Below, piece after piece: positions 32,064-32,129 of a DNA stretch of 32,129 bases. The stretch spans positions 1-32,129 of the forward strand of contig DAIDJG010000602.1 in assembly GCA_027451445.1 (NCBI GenBank), given 5' to 3'. Source of the DNA: Singulisphaera sp. Its GTDB lineage: Bacteria > Planctomycetota > Planctomycetia > Isosphaerales > Isosphaeraceae. The notes under the pieces were generated by a model. The model was not told the DNA's origin. It ran no database searches and saw only the letters and a list, made by a program, of their open reading frames with translations. Position numbers and translations under genes: made by a program. Within the stretch, counting starts at the first letter, position 1. Every line of letters begins with the position of its first letter.

Positions 32064-32129
32064 ATGGCGACGGTGGCTGAAAAACAGCCTTGTTCGAGCG
32101 ATCGCCGCCTGTTGGATCATAAGTGCAAA
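32064..32129 (+). CDS. 5' end of an unidentified gene (partial, possible)
   Basis: An ATG at 32064 opens a frame that stays open to the window edge (22 codons, MATVAEKQPCSSDRRLLDHK at the start). GAGAACGAAC precedes it, a weak ribosome site. It is too short to assign a family and may be chance. Confidence 0.35.
   Translation, partial: MATVAEKQPCSSDRRLLDHKCK

Overview
The window reads as ordinary chromosome of a planctomycete, most likely near the Isosphaeraceae/Gemmatales. The DNA is GC-rich by eye. It carries several signatures of that phylum: a PVC-type CxxCH dehydrogenase fused to HEAT-like repeats, a secreted protein with the planctomycetal N-terminal LEPLE motif, DUF2934, exported carbohydrate-active and amidase-like enzymes, and palindromic intergenic repeats. 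The family placement is inference from protein style. No rRNA, tRNA, CRISPR array, phage genes or transposase were seen.

Layout. 1-136 is the 3' end of an unidentified gene, followed by a long hairpin repeat (185-246). 360-4333 is a minus-strand run: a PEGA-domain lipoprotein, then a nitrilase-family amidohydrolase, a probable small membrane protein overlapping its 3' end, a possible 56-codon ORF, and a glutamine-hydrolysing asparagine synthetase. Leucyl aminopeptidase (4590-6077) is divergent from the lipoprotein. 6213-8278 holds a small conserved-looking protein and a DUF2252 kinase-like protein (both minus). The latter is divergent from an exported N,N-dimethylformamidase-like enzyme (8484-9917), whose end overlaps that of a Maf pyrophosphatase. 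Maf is the last gene of a compact minus-strand cluster: HemQ, zinc-ribbon/DUF2007 protein, Maf. A cyclase/kynurenine-formamidase-like protein (12055-13125) diverges from hemQ. 13166-15946 is a minus-strand series: DUF2934/zinc-finger protein, short hypothetical, STAS protein, LysM protein. Then come a Prc/Tsp protease (16412-18484) with a strong terminator, a small hypothetical, the 1026-residue PVC cytochrome-type protein (minus), an EF-hand membrane protein and a CE15-like esterase (both plus).

The most dynamic part is 24635-32129. It begins with the C-terminal remnant of a Gfo/Idh/MocA oxidoreductase, next to a perfect 32-bp inverted pair of palindromic repeats (25375-25500). A four-gene envelope cluster follows: TolC-like copy 1 (frameshifted), a LEPLE-signal protein starting in an ATGA overlap with copy 1, TolC-like copy 2 (lacking 81 residues relative to copy 1, in frame), and a secreted His/Gly/Tyr-rich PDZ protein. 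A small two-helix membrane protein and a C-rich, hairpin- and G-quadruplex-prone spacer close the window, with a partial gene starting at 32064.

No defence system or biosynthetic island is evident. The best leads are the tandem TolC/LEPLE cluster with one lesion in each TolC copy, the nested palindromic repeats, and the small ORFs between the nitrilase and asparagine synthetase genes.
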